A stretch of DNA of 64,000 bases from NCBI GenBank assembly GCA_047967505.1, contig CM106539.1, one strand, 5' to 3'. The notes below the pieces were generated by a model. That model did no database searches. It had not been told where the DNA came from and saw only the letters and a program-made list of their open reading frames with translations. Shown piece by piece: positions 32,396 through 44,517 of this stretch. The position numbers and the translations under genes are program-made. The stretch comes from Dipteris shenzhenensis (lineage: Eukaryota; Polypodiophyta; Polypodiopsida; Gleicheniales). Within the stretch, counting starts at the first letter, position 1; each line of letters starts with the position of its first letter.

Positions 32396-32565
32396 TGAGA
32401 GTGCTCTCAACGGAAGCAAGAACAGAAGAGGGAGAGAGAGCGAGAGAGAGCCACACAAGTTTGGTGGGTGCAGAACCACCCTAATCTTCTTTTTCATTCA
32501 TTTATATATGTGTTTGAGTATTGTACATAACCGGGGTTAAGGCACAGTGACCTTTAACCACCACA
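32396..32565 (-). repeat. 5' LTR of copia B
   Basis: 170 bp, same as 26670-26839 with one substitution seen. Confidence 0.95.
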
Positions 32566-32570
32566 CAAAT

Positions 32571-32944
32571 TTCTCTCTGCACATTGTGCAACTCTTGCTT
32601 GAGCTACATTTTCCTGGCTTGCGTATTTGTACTGTGTACAATTTTGCCAAAGTATCCCATGCCTCCTTTGGCATACTTGCATCCTGAATATGCACAATCA
32701 TAGAATCTAAAATACTGATAGAGAGCCAGTACATAACTTTTCTGGCTCTCTCATGCCATTCTTAAATTGCCTGCATTTCCTGTTGATTGGGAATATTAGG
32801 GAGAACTGGTTCTTCTTCATTTCCTGTAATGAACTCCTAATAGCCTTTTCCCATAAGGAAATTCGTCATTCTAAACTTCCATGCTTGAAAGTTGTTCTTG
32901 TCAAGCTTTTCACTGACAATCTGTGAAAGAGAATCAGACGCCAT
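32571..32944 (-). pseudogene. gag start of copia A copy 2
   Basis: Minus-strand ATG at 32944. The SQIVSEKLDKNNFQAWKF-type start and later YWLSISILDSMIVHIQDASMPKEAWDTLAK are visible, with frame breaks (a stop near 32764). It joins the piece 26110-26664 across copia B. Confidence 0.88.
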
Positions 32945-33447
32945 TACTGAACACTATAAAATATTCTATCACTGCAAAAAACACAACTTCTGCCTCACAA
33001 GGGGAAATCTACAAAACTGACGAAATTGGTATTTGACCACACAGTCACTTTCTAGTGACAATTTTGCATGAATAGGCAATAAGGATGATTCTGTAACTCC
33101 CAATATCTCTGCGCATAGGCATACGATGCAATTTCTGTGGCAACTTTTCGCCGACTTGGAGAGCAGTGGTCGCACAGCAAAAACATGGCCTTTTTCTCAA
33201 TGCTTGCAAAGAACGTCCGCCTCCAAAATGGGCCCCGAAATTGCCTCGATGCATATACTACCCTCTCGCCACACCACGAAGGGCGTCTCAATCTAAGACA
33301 ATGCACGCTTGCACTTTTCGGCTGTGCTACTTACAGAGATTTGCTCCCAAATGCAAAAAACGAAAGCAACACTGGTCCTCTTACTAGGACACCACGAACT
33401 TGGTTTGCTTTCTTGAGCTCCTTACCACGAACTAGGCTCTGATACCA
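32945..33447 (-). other. Leader and primer-binding site of copia A copy 2
   Basis: Leader related to 25232-25796. The site TGGTATCAGAGCC (minus strand, 33435-33447) adjoins the LTR. Confidence 0.85.
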
Positions 33448-33799
33448 TGTAAAGATAGTGGTAGAGAAGGAAGGAGTCTCATTTGTGCCTTTCTCACATA
33501 CACAATGGGGGAATACACACAAAGGTGGAGGCTGAAAATAGTTTTCTTCTTCTTAGTTGTGTAAGCGAAAAGAACTCTAGTACAAAGAAATAGAAGAACC
33601 CTATATGTGGGTCTCAAACCAAACTCAGCTAACTAACGTGGCATACTAATTGAGCCCCGAACTAGAGTACATAAGGATAGCTATCATCCAGCTATTATAC
33701 ATGGGCGGTGTACCAACCGCATCTGCAGCTAACAAGTCGGTGACATAAATGCACAACGGTCACCCTGGCATATCATGAGTGGAGCTTGATATCTCAACA
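33448..33799 (-). repeat. 5' LTR of copia A copy 2
   Basis: 352 bp, TGTAAAGATAGTGG to ATATCTCAACA, followed by the target duplication aagag. Confidence 0.92.
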
Positions 33800-35455
33800 A
33801 AGAGTGAGTCATATAAAGAGGTGGGCTCATGCCCATGTGTTCCAATAATATAAGAGAGGCCACATGCCAAGCGTGTGGAAGGCATGTGAAGGAGTATGGA
33901 GTTAAGAGGAATCCTTCTAGAATTCCTATGTGGAATAAGGAGGATGTGGACATATGGAAAAGAGAGGGTCCCTATGGGCTCCATGTGTGGAGACTCTTTA
34001 CTTTCTTAATATTTTAAGAGTCTTGAGCATCTTTTGATGGGACACATGGAAAGAGGTAGCCAAAAAGGACATGGATGGTGACATACGGCCTTTTGTGATT
34101 GATAGGGAAAGGAATCTACAGGCAGCAATTGTAAATGGGTGAAGGAGGGTGACAAAATCTCTATAAAAGGAGCCCTCCTCTCCCTTGTTCATCATCTCTT
34201 CCACCATTAGGCCTTATGTTGCTGTAGCTCTGGTCTCTTGAAGCCTCTTCCATGAGCCTTCTCTCCCTCTTGTAGATATTCTCTTATGTAGACTCTTGAG
34301 TCCATCTCTCTCTAGTTTATTCTCTCTCTATGAGTAGTCTTGGAGCTTCTGCTCCCTCTTGTATGTATGAAACCTCTTCTTCTCCCTTGTGTTTGTAGTA
34401 TTTTGAGTTGTATTGGAGTGGAGTATAACTTTATTGGTAACTGTCACTTCAAGTTCTCTCTCTTGAGTGTCTCTCTCCTTTTTCCATTGTTTTCTCTTCC
34501 AAAGTGCTCAAAAGTGTTGTCTATTCAGCCGCTCATTGTGCATACATGGTTTATCTATTTCCCAAGCCATAAAGGGAGCTCTTACTTCCCTCCTAGGTGA
34601 CCTCTATGGGACTTGGATCGTTGATGAAGTCTAAGCATGGAGGTAGTATTCTCCCAAGTTGGCATTAGTAGAAGAAGTAGGTGTTTTTCATGACAGTTTG
34701 ACCCCCTATTAGTATTTTGCTCGGTGGTCCGATTTGGATGAAACTTATATCAGTGCAAAGCTCTCTCAAAGCTCTCTTCAAGAAGTATCATCCTATGTTT
34801 TGAGTTATTTTATTAGATTTGAAACCAAAAATTTATGACTCTCTGTGTGTGACTGTTTCTTTTTCAGACAATTTTTACCCTCATCCAGTAAACTGCCCAT
34901 ATCCTTCCGACCGCTTCTATGTTTGTTGTGAAACTTATATCAGAGCGAAGCCCATTCCAAGGCACATGTGGATATGTGTTTGAATATTTTATATCATGTC
35001 TTTGCTGAAAGTTATGGGTCTCTGTGTCTTATGATAGTTTGAAGAGTGTTTTGAGCTAAGTATAAAGGTGTCTATGAAGGAGGTGCAATGTTTCCTCAGA
35101 ACCTACCCATCTGACCCAATCAGCCCCTTCATACTCCTCGATATATATCCATTCACTTCATGTTGGGCTGCAAGATCTTCTTCCAACAACGTATCGCTCT
35201 TCTCTTTGGTGCAGACCGGCTTGCTGAGATTATGGCCTCCGCTGATCCTTTCCTTCTCCCTATGCTTGAGTACAACATGACTTGAGATGTTACCATCTTT
35301 ATTCTCATATAAGGGAGGATAGTATGGTGTGGTCTCTCGGTATAAAAGCTTCTTTTTAATGTCCCTTTCCCAGTGATGAATATCTCTATCACTCAGTTTG
35401 AAAGCAGCAAGAAGTGAAGAGGTGCATGAAGTTTATTACCCCCAACTTCATGTTC
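33800..35455 (+). repeat. 3' LTR of the gypsy element, right part
   Basis: Continues the LTR interrupted at 16338 (GAGTGAGTCATATAAAGAGG onward, parallel to 9810). It ends about CTTCATGTTCA, one base different from the 5' LTR end. The left LTR has diverged from it by scattered substitutions and small indels. Confidence 0.9.
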
Positions 35456-35725
35456 ACTAGGATTGCTCCCATTCTTAGATTAGTTTCAGAGTGAAAATTT
35501 AGTTTTAGATTTTGAGAGTTCTTCATTTAGAGAGATATGTAGTGTTCTTCTTCTTCAAAAGAAAGAAAGAAAGATTTTAGTTGCAAGAGAGAGAAGGGTA
35601 GTTATTTCTTGAGGGTTCTCTATTCTCTAATTATAAGGTTCTGTAAGTTTCAAAAGGTTCTATTTTGAGAGATAGCAAAGCAAGACAAGAGGCGACTCAA
35701 AATCTCCGAGGCTCATGGTTTCTCC
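35456..35725 (+). other. E3 leader/internal DNA, resumed
   Basis: Begins CTAGGATTGCTCCCATTCTTAG, the continuation of the E3 leader left at 9561 (compare the minus strand of 835-865). Purine-rich, no gene. Confidence 0.7.
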
Positions 35726-36410
35726 TGTTAGATATGCTCAATGCCCCACCATCCTGGTAACCACAAGTGGTCCAAGGTGCTCAAGTTGTAAGGCCCCCTT
35801 ATGAGGAGAAGCCATGTGTGAGCCCGGGACACTGGGTGGATCCAGACTTGCATGTCAGATGAGGTCTATCAATGAGACCATTGATGGTAGAAAGGTGATC
35901 TATGTGAGTCTAGCCTATGGGCTAGGCAGGGTAGGTAACTTGGTAGCACAATGAGGCACATTGTCTTGATTATGTGGGAGCCCCTTGCTCTCGATGGGGT
36001 CTGGAGGCTAGCTAGTCCCTGGGATGGTATAGGGAATATTCCCTAAATATTCCATGGACAACTAGCCGATTCCATTGACTAGGTTGACTGGTCGGCTCCA
36101 CTGACTAGGTTGACTGGTCGGTTCCACCGACTACACATTGATTCGACTACCACCCTCATAGCTATAAAGATGCGACCTTCCTAGTCCATTGTATCAGATC
36201 AGATCTTCCAATAGAGATCTTCCAGCTAGTAGCTCTTCACCTAGCATCTGTCTAGATTGCCATCTAAGCTCCACTATGGGAGTGCATGGGTGGACAGAGC
36301 CATCATCTGTACTACATCAATATTGAAGGAAAATTTTGTTTGTCGCTAGTTTGCTATGTTCTCTCTATTCTTTGTTCAATCTCTCTTCCGTTGCACCATG
36401 TAATTTAACA
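35726..36410 (+). repeat. Left LTR-like repeat of E4
   Basis: 685 bp. It contains tandem ~25-bp units (GACTAGGTTGACTGGTCGG) at about 36060-36130 and a TATA-like CTATAAAGATGC near 36162. Confidence 0.65.
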
Positions 36411-38194
36411 TCTTCATCGACTTGGTCATCAGCAGCAGCAACAAGCTTCTTCTGACATTTCTGGCTTGGGATACACCGAGGCTTTCGATTCCTCAGAATA
36501 GCACTCCTGCCTAGCAAACCACAATGACCTCTCTTGGCTACAATGTCCCGACTACAACACTACATGCCCTTTAAACAACACATCATGTGATACAATAGCT
36601 AGTGCCAACAACGAGCTATATATCATAAAGCGCCAAAGCAAGGAGCAATAGCTACTGACGACTCCAAATGACCTCAGCAAACCTGGCTTAGCAGCAAAAA
36701 GTAGATCCTCAACTACGACCTGCAACAACTTTAGGCTCATGAGTAGCTCCTCCATGTCCAAACGTCTCTTCAACAACACAAACGACGATAATTGATTGCA
36801 AAGCCAAGCATAGGCAGCTCCCTCCAACAAAGGCTCTTGATTGTTCACCAACGTGAAGGCCTTTGCTAAATGCCACAGCCTGTCGACACACTCTCCAATG
36901 CTCTAAATGATTGCATGTAGTTGAGCAACCAGAGCCAACGAGCACCAGCGTGCTGCTCCTTCAATGACCTTGCTCCCATTCTAAGGCTCTAAGCCCCTGC
37001 AACATCTATAGAGCGCCTTCCAAGCAGATCTGCAGCAACAATAGGAGAAGGCTTGCAATTTTGGGCCCGTCACTTTTTTGGTGGCCTGAGAGTTGATGAT
37101 ACGGAGAAAGAAATACTCAGAGCATTTGTGGTTGGTAGCCTAGCTCACTACGACCATTGATGCTCCAGTGCCATAGAGCTAAAATCGACGGACAGGTGGT
37201 GCAAATTGGCGTCAATGGAAGAGTTGTAGCTCACCAAAGAGTCTCGCGAGTTGTGAGAGGAGCTGAATGCTCCATAGAGTGGCTATGTCCTCAGCGGAGC
37301 TAAGACATAATTTTTGGAGCTTGATCTCCAACTAATGACCTCATCGACAGGTGCGGCGGCAACTCCACAGAACCCTCAGCCATCCCCGTCTTGACGTCGC
37401 CAAGCAGAAATCCAATCCAAAGTTCTTCAAAGTTCTCAAAAAGTGACACATGGCAACCTCATTGTAGACACGTGGCAAGATAAAATATTTCCCGGGTAAG
37501 GTTAATTAACCTTGTGTTGGGAGTGGTTAATTCTTTGTCATGTGGCAGTGTTGGTCAAATGAACTATGGTTAAGTTAAACCATCGTTAAAGGCTAAAGGT
37601 TAGGTTAATGCCACATCACCAAGTGCCTTCTAAGCACACAACCTCTTGTTAAGCACAGTTTGAATTCTACATGTGAATCCTTATGCGACATCATCAAGGG
37701 CCATTTCTCGATCAAAACTTCGACAAGACTTAACTTTCAATCCAAGAAGAATTTGCACACGCTCCAAAAAGGAAAAGTGATCATTTTTTCAAGCTCTATG
37801 CCGCCTGTCAGTAGATTAGAATCATTGTATGCAATTAGACATATGCAATTAGACACTGCCATTGAAGCAAAACAAAGCTCATGGTAAGACCTTTGCAACA
37901 AATGAAAAAGCGACGCATGAATGCAAAAAGCATGCTGAAAGCACAAGTGCATGAGATGACCATAGCACAAAACATGGCATCCACACATAAAGCATTAAGG
38001 CACATGGAAGAACAAAGCATCATGCATCAAGATACATCAACCAAAGAAGTGAACACCATTGACATCAACCATTGAGAAACAACAACCTTACCAATCTTGC
38101 CTATATTTTGTAAATCAAGCTAACCACCTGAGAGTAGCTATGAAAGCACCCAGGGAAGATATTGACATGTAAACCACACTTGACCACCTTAAGT
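36411..38194. other. Interior of E4
   Basis: No domain recognised on either strand. Short frames (36552-36851 minus, 37881-38075 plus) look like chance. Confidence 0.45.
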
Positions 38195-38816
38195 ATAATA
38201 GATATGCTCAATGCCCCACCATCTTGGTAACCACAAGTGGTCCAAGGTGCTCAAGTTGTAAGGCCCCCATATGAGGAGAACCCATGTGTGAGCCTAGGAC
38301 ACTAGATGGATACTCTATGGGCTAGGCAGGGTAGGTAAGCTGGTAGCACAACGAGGCACATTGTCTTGATTGTGTGGGAGCCCCTTACTCTTGCTGGGGT
38401 CTAGGGGCCAGTTGGCCCTTGGGGGCGAGAGCCCCGAGGTAGGAATATTCCTTGAATATTCCATGGATGACTAGTCGGTTCCACCGAGTAGGTTGATTAG
38501 TCGGCTTCATCGACTAGGTTGACTGGTCGGTTCCACCAATCATGTTGATCCAACTACCACCCTCATAGCTATAAAGAGGCAACCTCCCCAGTCCATTGTA
38601 CCAAATCAGATCTTCCAGTAGAGATCTTCCAGCTAGTAGCTCTTCACCTAGTATCTATCTAGATCGCCATCTAAGCTCCACTGTGGGAGTGCATGGGTGG
38701 ACAGAGCCATCATCTATACTACATGAGTATTGAAGGAAAATTTTGTTTGTCTCTAGTTTGCCATGTACTCTCTATTCTTTGTTCGGTTTCTATTCTGCTA
38801 TGCTATGTAATTTAAT
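38195..38816 (+). repeat. Right LTR-like repeat of E4
   Basis: About 622 bp, diverged from 35726-36410, including the same GGTTGACTGGTCGG tandem units near 38500. Confidence 0.6.
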
Positions 38817-38956
38817 AAAGTAGAAATGTATGCACTAAGGGGAGGTGATGGATTGTAGACTCACATCTGACCACCTTGCAGTAGCCAAAAGATCATGGCA
38901 CCAAGGGGAGGTGTTGAGAGATGTTGTGCCATGAGCACATAATTTAATGCTAAGGT
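38817..38956 (+). repeat. E3 3' end: polypurine tract and first 45 bp of the 3' LTR
   Basis: AAGGGGAGG (38903-38911) precedes TGTTGAGAGATGTTGTGCC at 38912. The LTR is cut after GCTAAGGT by copia A copy 3. Confidence 0.78.
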
Positions 38957-39287
38957 TGTGAAGAGAGTGGGAGAGAAGTAAGGAGACAATGGGGGAATAC
39001 ACACAAAGGTGAAGGCTGAAAATAGTTTTCCTCTTCTTAGTTATGAAAGCCAAAAGAACTCTCTCTTAGTACAAAAGGAATAGGTGAACCCTATATGTGG
39101 GTCTCAAACCAAACTCAACTAACCTAGGTGGCATACTAACTAAGCCACTAACTAGAGTACATAAAGATAGTTGTCATCCAGTTATTATTCATGGGCGGTG
39201 TACCAACCGCATCTGCAGCTAACAAGTCAGTGACATAAATGCACAATGGTCACCCTGGCATATCACGTGGAGCTCGATATCTCAACA
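38957..39287 (-). repeat. 3' LTR of copia A copy 3
   Basis: 331 bp. It lacks about 27 bp found in the partner LTR near 38988 (GTCTCACTTGTAGC segment). The polypurine tract (minus strand of CTCCCCCTCAAGC) follows. Confidence 0.92.
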
Positions 39288-42200
39288 CTCCCCCTCAAGC
39301 TCAATTCCAATTCCTCCACGCCAAGCAGGTCTCTGAACTTCTACATCTTCTCTGCACCCAATGCCTTCGTGAGTATGTTAGCTACCTGATCCTCTGTGCT
39401 GACATAAACTAGATCAATAAAACCTACAAGAACCTTCTCCCGCACATTGTTCTAGTATGATACATTGGGTTATTTGCCAAGTGTATACTGCTCATGTTGT
39501 CACAATAAATGACAACTGGCCCATCTGATGCATATCATAAAGTAGCTTATGCAACCAAGCTGCCTCACATGCAGCCATTGTTGCACCCCTGTACTCAGCA
39601 TCTATGCTCAACAAGGCAACTGTAGGCTATTACTTGCTGCTCCAAGTGATTGTAGCACTCCCAAAAAAGAACACATATCCACCGGTAGATCGTCTAGCAG
39701 AAATACTACCAGCCCAATCAGCATCAGTGTATCCATGCAACTGTATCTGAATCCCAGTCTCTTAAAATAGTCCATACTACAATGTGAACTTCACATACCT
39801 CAGTATGCATCTAGCTGCATCCAAATGCGGTTTCCTTAGAGCTTGCATAAACTGACTTACCAATCCAACAACATAGCTCAAATGAGGCCTGGTAATAGTC
39901 ATATAAATCAAACTTCCTACTATGCATTTGTACATAGTAGGGTCTTCCAGAAGCTCACCTGCATCTACGCTCAACTTCACATTCTGCTCCAAACGAACTG
40001 AAATAGGCTTACAGCCTGTCATCCCATATTTGGACAGCATGTCCAATCCATACTGCCTCTGCAAGAGCCATATCCCACTTGGTGATCTAATCACCTCAAT
40101 GCCCCAAAAATAACGCAGCTCTCCCAAATCCTTCATCTCAAACTTTTGCTTTAATAGCATTTTCACATGAAGGATATCTTCATCACTATCACTTGTGATG
40201 ATCAAATCATCAACATAAATGACAAGCAGCATAATGCCTTTCTCTGTTTTTCTCACATAAAGTGAGAAATCTGCCTGGGAAATCTGAAAGCCAATAGTAA
40301 CAAGATATTGTCCTATCTTGTCAAACCATGCTTTGGGTGCTTGCATCAAGCCATACAGGGCTTTCTTCAACCTACAAACAAACTCAGGATGAACAGCATG
40401 CACATAACCTGGTGGCTGCTCCATATAGACCTCTTCTTACAAATCACCATGCAAGAAGGCATTCTTTACATCCATCTGATGTAAAGACCATCCCTTTGAT
40501 GCAACCATAGCAATGACTACTCTTACAATTGCCATCCTGGCAACCGGACTGAATGTTTCTTCATAATCAATGCCATATGTCTGCGCATTCCCCTTGACAA
40601 CTAATCTTGCCTTGTATCTACTCAAGAACCATCTGCATTGTGCTTCACCTTATAAATCCACTTGTAGCCAATTGCATTCTTGTCTTTCGGTAAAGGCACC
40701 AATTCCCATGTAGCATTTGCTTCCAAGGCATTTCTTCATCCATGGCTTTCTCCCATTTCTCTTTTCCCATCGCTTCACTTTGACCATATAGGCATAGTGA
40801 ATGGCTGTAAATCCATCATATTTTAGCCTATCCATAGGATACTTAACTCTGGTAGAACTGCGCAAAATAGGCTCACTACCAGGTGCTCTAAAAACATCCC
40901 CCGTCTTCCTTACTCCATGTGTAACAATAGAAGGAATACCCCGCTCATCATCAAGGCTCTGTTTTGAGCCATTGGATTCACCATCCACATAAGAATGACC
41001 TGCATTCACATCAACCATGGGCTGATCTACTTTCTCTTTTCCCTTTTGATGATACTTGCATACCACTATCTGCATTGCTTTGAGGAGATACTCCTGATCT
41101 CAATCTGTCTATCCATCACAAAGTATGTGAACCACTACTAGAGGACACTACAAGTCCACTAATATTTTGTGATTGCTGCTGTGAATTCTGTGCAGCATTA
41201 CCATTTTGTGCATCTACATCATCAATCACATTTACTACTTTATACCAGCTACTCATCTCATCAAAAACAACATCTCTGCTCACTGTAAACTTACGAGTAG
41301 AAGGGTTATAGCATCTATACCCTTTCTGCTACAGAGAATAACCAATAAAGATACACTTCTCAGCTTTTGGATTCAACTTGGATCTCAACTCATCTGGCAC
41401 ATGAACATAGACAATGCAACCAAAAACTTTCAAATGAGAAATATTTGATTTCCTACCAGTATACCTCTCCTCTGGCATCATGCCATGTATCTCTACAGTG
41501 GGAGTCCTATTCAATATGTAGACTAGTGTAGCAACGGCTTCAACCCAATAATAATCTGGCCAGTTTTTTCATTGAGCATGGCACAAGATACCTCTCCAAT
41601 ATGCCTATTTTTCCTTTTTGTAAGTCCATTTTGTTGTGGGGTATGACTGCATGAATATTGTTGCTTCGTGCCATGCTCCTGCAAGAAACTTGCAAACTCA
41701 TTTGAGAGTACTCTCCCCCTCCATTTTACCTTAGGCATTTTATTTGCAGGACTGTTTCTTTTTCAACCATAGCTTTAAAAGCTTTGAAATGCCCAAACAC
41801 TTCACTTTTCTTTTTCATAAAATACACCCAAACTTTTCTGTTATAGTCATCAATAAAAGTGACAAAATAATGACAGCCTCCAATAGATGTAGCTTTAGTA
41901 GTCCACACATCAGAGTGGATTAATTCCAATGGCCTCTTACTCTTTTGAACATGTCTACGAAATAGTGTCCTTGCCTGTTTTCCAAATTGACAGGCTTCAC
42001 ATAACTTATGCATTTCTGCAACCTTGAACTTAGGCAATCCTGCAACAATATTTTGGGCCTACATTAATTTAAGTCACTGTACTTTAACATGACCAATGCG
42101 TTTATGCCATGGGGGATTCGCTAGTAGTAATAAGGAGACGTCACCTGCGTGCAATAAATATATGAAAATTCCCCTTATCTACCCCCTATTTACGTGACCT

Positions 42201-43735
42201 TAGCTTATAAAATGTTCCTTCCTTCCCTTATATACCCCCCCTCCCTTACACTCACGTGGTATCATATGATAAACCCTAGTGGACCCCCCAGGGTTTATGC
42301 CAGATATCAATATCTACAACTACACTGGTCCCATGTGCAAACATTGTTGCACTCAATTCAGGCATGTCTGCATCCAACGTAATATCCTGCCCTTCTTCTT
42401 TCCTTTTTCTATCAAGCGACCTTTATTTTTCATATCCTCAACAAAGCATCCATGAGGATTAATCTGACTTGCAAGCCCTGCTCAACCATTTGACCAACAG
42501 AAACTAGCTTCTTGGTGATATTCGGCACATGAAATACATTAGACAGAAATTTCTTTTTCCCATCCTGCATAGACAAAGGAATTTTACCAATTTGCACAAT
42601 AGGATGTGCAGTATCATCACCAATCTCCACAAATCCTGGTCTTCCCATTTTCTTACATCCTGCATCCATTTTGCATGACCTGTCATGTGGTTTGATGCAC
42701 CTGAGTCAACATACCACACATCATTGCTTCTTCTGCACTTGTCACACAATTGGTCATGTGCTGCACCATAAATAAATGCTCATTTCTGTCATCACCCTGT
42801 CTACTAGAGGATGCATAATTGCCTTGCTGCAATTTTCCAGTCATGATGTCATTCTACTTTTTATAATAGTCTTTAACCATATGACCCATTTTACCACGGT
42901 AGTAGCATTCAACATTGCTGTTTGCATATTGGCCTCTCTGCCATCCACCACGACCTCTTTGGCTCCCCCTGCCTCTAAAGTTATCATGTCCTCCTCCATA
43001 GGAATGGTTTTCTTGAATTTGCTGCATATTCTGATTTCTGCCACGGCCTCCAGATTGGCCAACTCTACCTCTACCTCTACCTCTTCCAGCATTTGAGTAG
43101 AAGACAGTTTCTTTTGATGTTCCTCGTAAAGAAGATGCACCACCATTTCTCTGCTCTTCACAAATTAGAAGAGCCATCAACTCCTCAAAATCAGGAAATT
43201 TTTCACGGACGGCAATGGATGTTCGGAATTGTGCTTAATCCTTTCCTAGACCATTCAAGGTCACAGAAACTAAATCATCATCTTCCACTGGCAACCCAAT
43301 GGAAGCAAGTGCATCTGCAATCTTCTTCACCTTCATGTGGTAGTCATTGATGCTCATATTTTCTCTCTGCACATTATGCAACTCCTGCTTGAGCTGCATT
43401 TTCCTGGCTTGTGTATTTGTGTTGTACATTTTTGTCAAAGTATCCCACGCCTCCTTTGACGTGCTTTCATCCTTAATATGCAAAATCATAGAATCCGAAA
43501 TACTGATAGACAGCCAGTACATAACTTTTCTAGCTCTCTCATGCCATCCTTTAAATGCCTGCAACTCCTATTGATTGGGAACATTAGGAATAACTGGTTT
43601 TTGTTCATCTCCAATAATGAACTCCCAATAGCCAAGTTTTCCCTTAAGAAAATTCGTCATTCTAAACTTCCATGCTTGGAAGTTGTTCTTGTCAAGCTTT
43701 TCAATGACTATCTGTGAAAGAGCATCAAATGCCAT
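39288..43735 (-). pseudogene. copia A copy 3 gag-pol, broken
   Basis: Minus-strand ATG at 43735, then gag UBN2 (43735-43235); glycine-rich segment and zinc-knuckle region CYYRGKMGHMVKDYYKK (near 42900), which has lost two of its cysteines; protease YVDSGASNHMTGHAKW (near 42700); integrase pieces (42430-41330) with CEACQFGKQA, HSDVWTTKATS and FIDDYNRKVW; RT (40625-39777) with [32 protein letters not shown] and YVDDLIITSD; and an RNase H remnant to the 3' LTR. The reading frame is cut by stops, frameshifts and the 183-bp insert at 42110-42292. RT is the best preserved part (216 codons open at 40424-39777). Confidence 0.92.
42110..42292. mobile_element. 183-bp MITE-like insertion in copia A copy 3
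   Basis: The ten bases gtttatgcca occur on both sides (42100-42109 and 42293-42302), and the sequence around them is the normal copia A pol sequence, so this is an insertion with a target duplication. Its ends are imperfectly inverted: TGGGGGATTCGCTAG at the left against CTAGTGGACCCCCCAGG at the right. A 9-10 bp duplication suits Mutator-like elements, but the superfamily is not certain. Confidence 0.75.
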
Positions 43736-44505
43736 TATAAAACATTGCAAAAATATTCTGTCACTACAAAAAACACAACTTCTGCCTCACAAGGGCAAAT
43801 TTGCAAAACTGACAAAAGTGGTATTTGACCACACACTGACGATTTTGCATCAACAAGCAATAAAAATTATTCTATAACTCCCAATATCTCTCCGCATAGG
43901 CATACGATGCCATTTGTGTGGCAACTTTTCACTGGCCTGCACAAGAGTGGTCACATAGCAAAAACAGGGCACTTTTTTGAGTGCCTGCGGAAAACTTCCA
44001 CCACTGAAATGGGCCCGAAATGGCCTCGAATCAAAAAAATAATGTTGCCACATCGCAAAGGGCGTCCCAATCTGAGAGGGACAGGCATACGATGCAATTT
44101 CTACGGCAACTTTTCACCGACTTGTTCTGTGGCAACTTTTCATGGACCTGCAGAACAGTGGTCGCACAGCAAAAACAGGGCACTTTTATGAGTGCCTGCG
44201 GAAAAATTCCACCATCGAAACAGGCCCCGAAATGGCCTCGAATCAAAAAATAATGTTGCCACACCACCAAGGGCTGTGCTACCTGTAGAGATTTGCTCCC
44301 AAACTTGAAAAAGGAAAGCAGCATATACTACCCTCTCGCCACACCACGAAGGGCGTCCCAATCTGAGATAGTGCACTCTTGTACTTTTCGGCTGTGCTAC
44401 CTACAGAGATTTGCTCCCAAACTCGAAAAAGGAAAGCAACACTGATCCTCTTACCAAGACACCGTGAACTTGGTTTACTTTCTTGAGCTCCTTACCTCAA
44501 ACCAA
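43736..44505 (-). repeat. Leader of copia A copy 3 with internal tandem duplication
   Basis: A block of roughly 180 bp (GCATACGATGC ... ATAATGTTGCCACA) is present at 43906-44055 and again at 44087-44265. The TGTGCTACCTGTAGAGATTTGCTCCC segment is also duplicated (44275 and 44394). Confidence 0.8.
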
Positions 44506-44517
44506 GCTCTGATACCA
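44506..44517 (-). other. Primer-binding site of copia A copy 3
   Basis: TGGTATCAGAGC on the minus strand, next to the LTR. Confidence 0.9.

Larger units (their letters stand above)
26670..32565 (-). mobile_element. Young Ty1/copia element, family B, with open gag-pol
   Basis: 5896 bp with short LTRs of 170 bp (26670-26839 and 32396-32565) that I read as differing at one base (acccccaca versus accaccaca near the inner end). The flanking duplication is caaat (26665-26669 and 32566-32570). The coding frame is uninterrupted. A long leader (about 1.4 kb) separates gag from the primer-binding site. It is a different family from copia A: different LTR, gag and linker. Confidence 0.96.
16339..33799 (-). 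mobile_element. Composite copia A copy 2, hosting three further elements
   Basis: The 3' LTR is 16339-16668 and the 5' LTR 33448-33799 (minus strand), bounded by the direct repeat aagag at 16334-16338 and 33800-33804. The uninterrupted target is visible at about 9805-9830 in the other gypsy LTR. Its own sequence remains at 16669-17067 (RNase H end), 18969-20616 (integrase, protease), 26110-26664 (gag) and 32571-33447 (gag start, leader, primer site). About 1.2-1.3 kb of its RT/RNase H is missing, where the inverted piece 17068-18968 sits. Confidence 0.88.
9562..35455 (+). mobile_element. Ty3/gypsy element (Tat/Athila-like) with integrase deleted, split by copia A copy 2
   Basis: About 8.4 kb once the 17.5-kb nested copia is removed. 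The LTRs are about 1.9 kb: 9562-11442, and 16086-16338 continued at 33805-~35453. Order: LTR, gag, protease, reverse transcriptase, RNase H, second (archaeal-type) RNase H, integrase tail, polypurine tract, LTR. Long LTRs plus the second RNase H are typical of the Tat/Athila group. It is inserted in the E3 leader. Its target-site duplication is not clean, so a few bases at the right edge have changed. Confidence 0.88.
35726..38816 (+). mobile_element. E4: non-autonomous element with ~0.65-kb direct terminal repeats
   Basis: Direct repeats at 35726-36410 and about 38195-38816 share long blocks (TAGATATGCTCAATGCCCC, CCATCTAAGCTCCACT). The left copy starts TGTTAGATATGC and ends AATTTAACA, a TG...CA end with a short inverted repeat, so I read them as LTRs. 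The right copy has mutated ends. The interior (36411-38194) shows no gag or pol. Orientation is tentative. Confidence 0.6.

Noticed and set aside
35456-35460. Clean target-site duplication for the gypsy element
   Set aside because: Left flank ends cattagtag and the right begins ctagg or ttcac; no 5-bp match, so I do not claim one.
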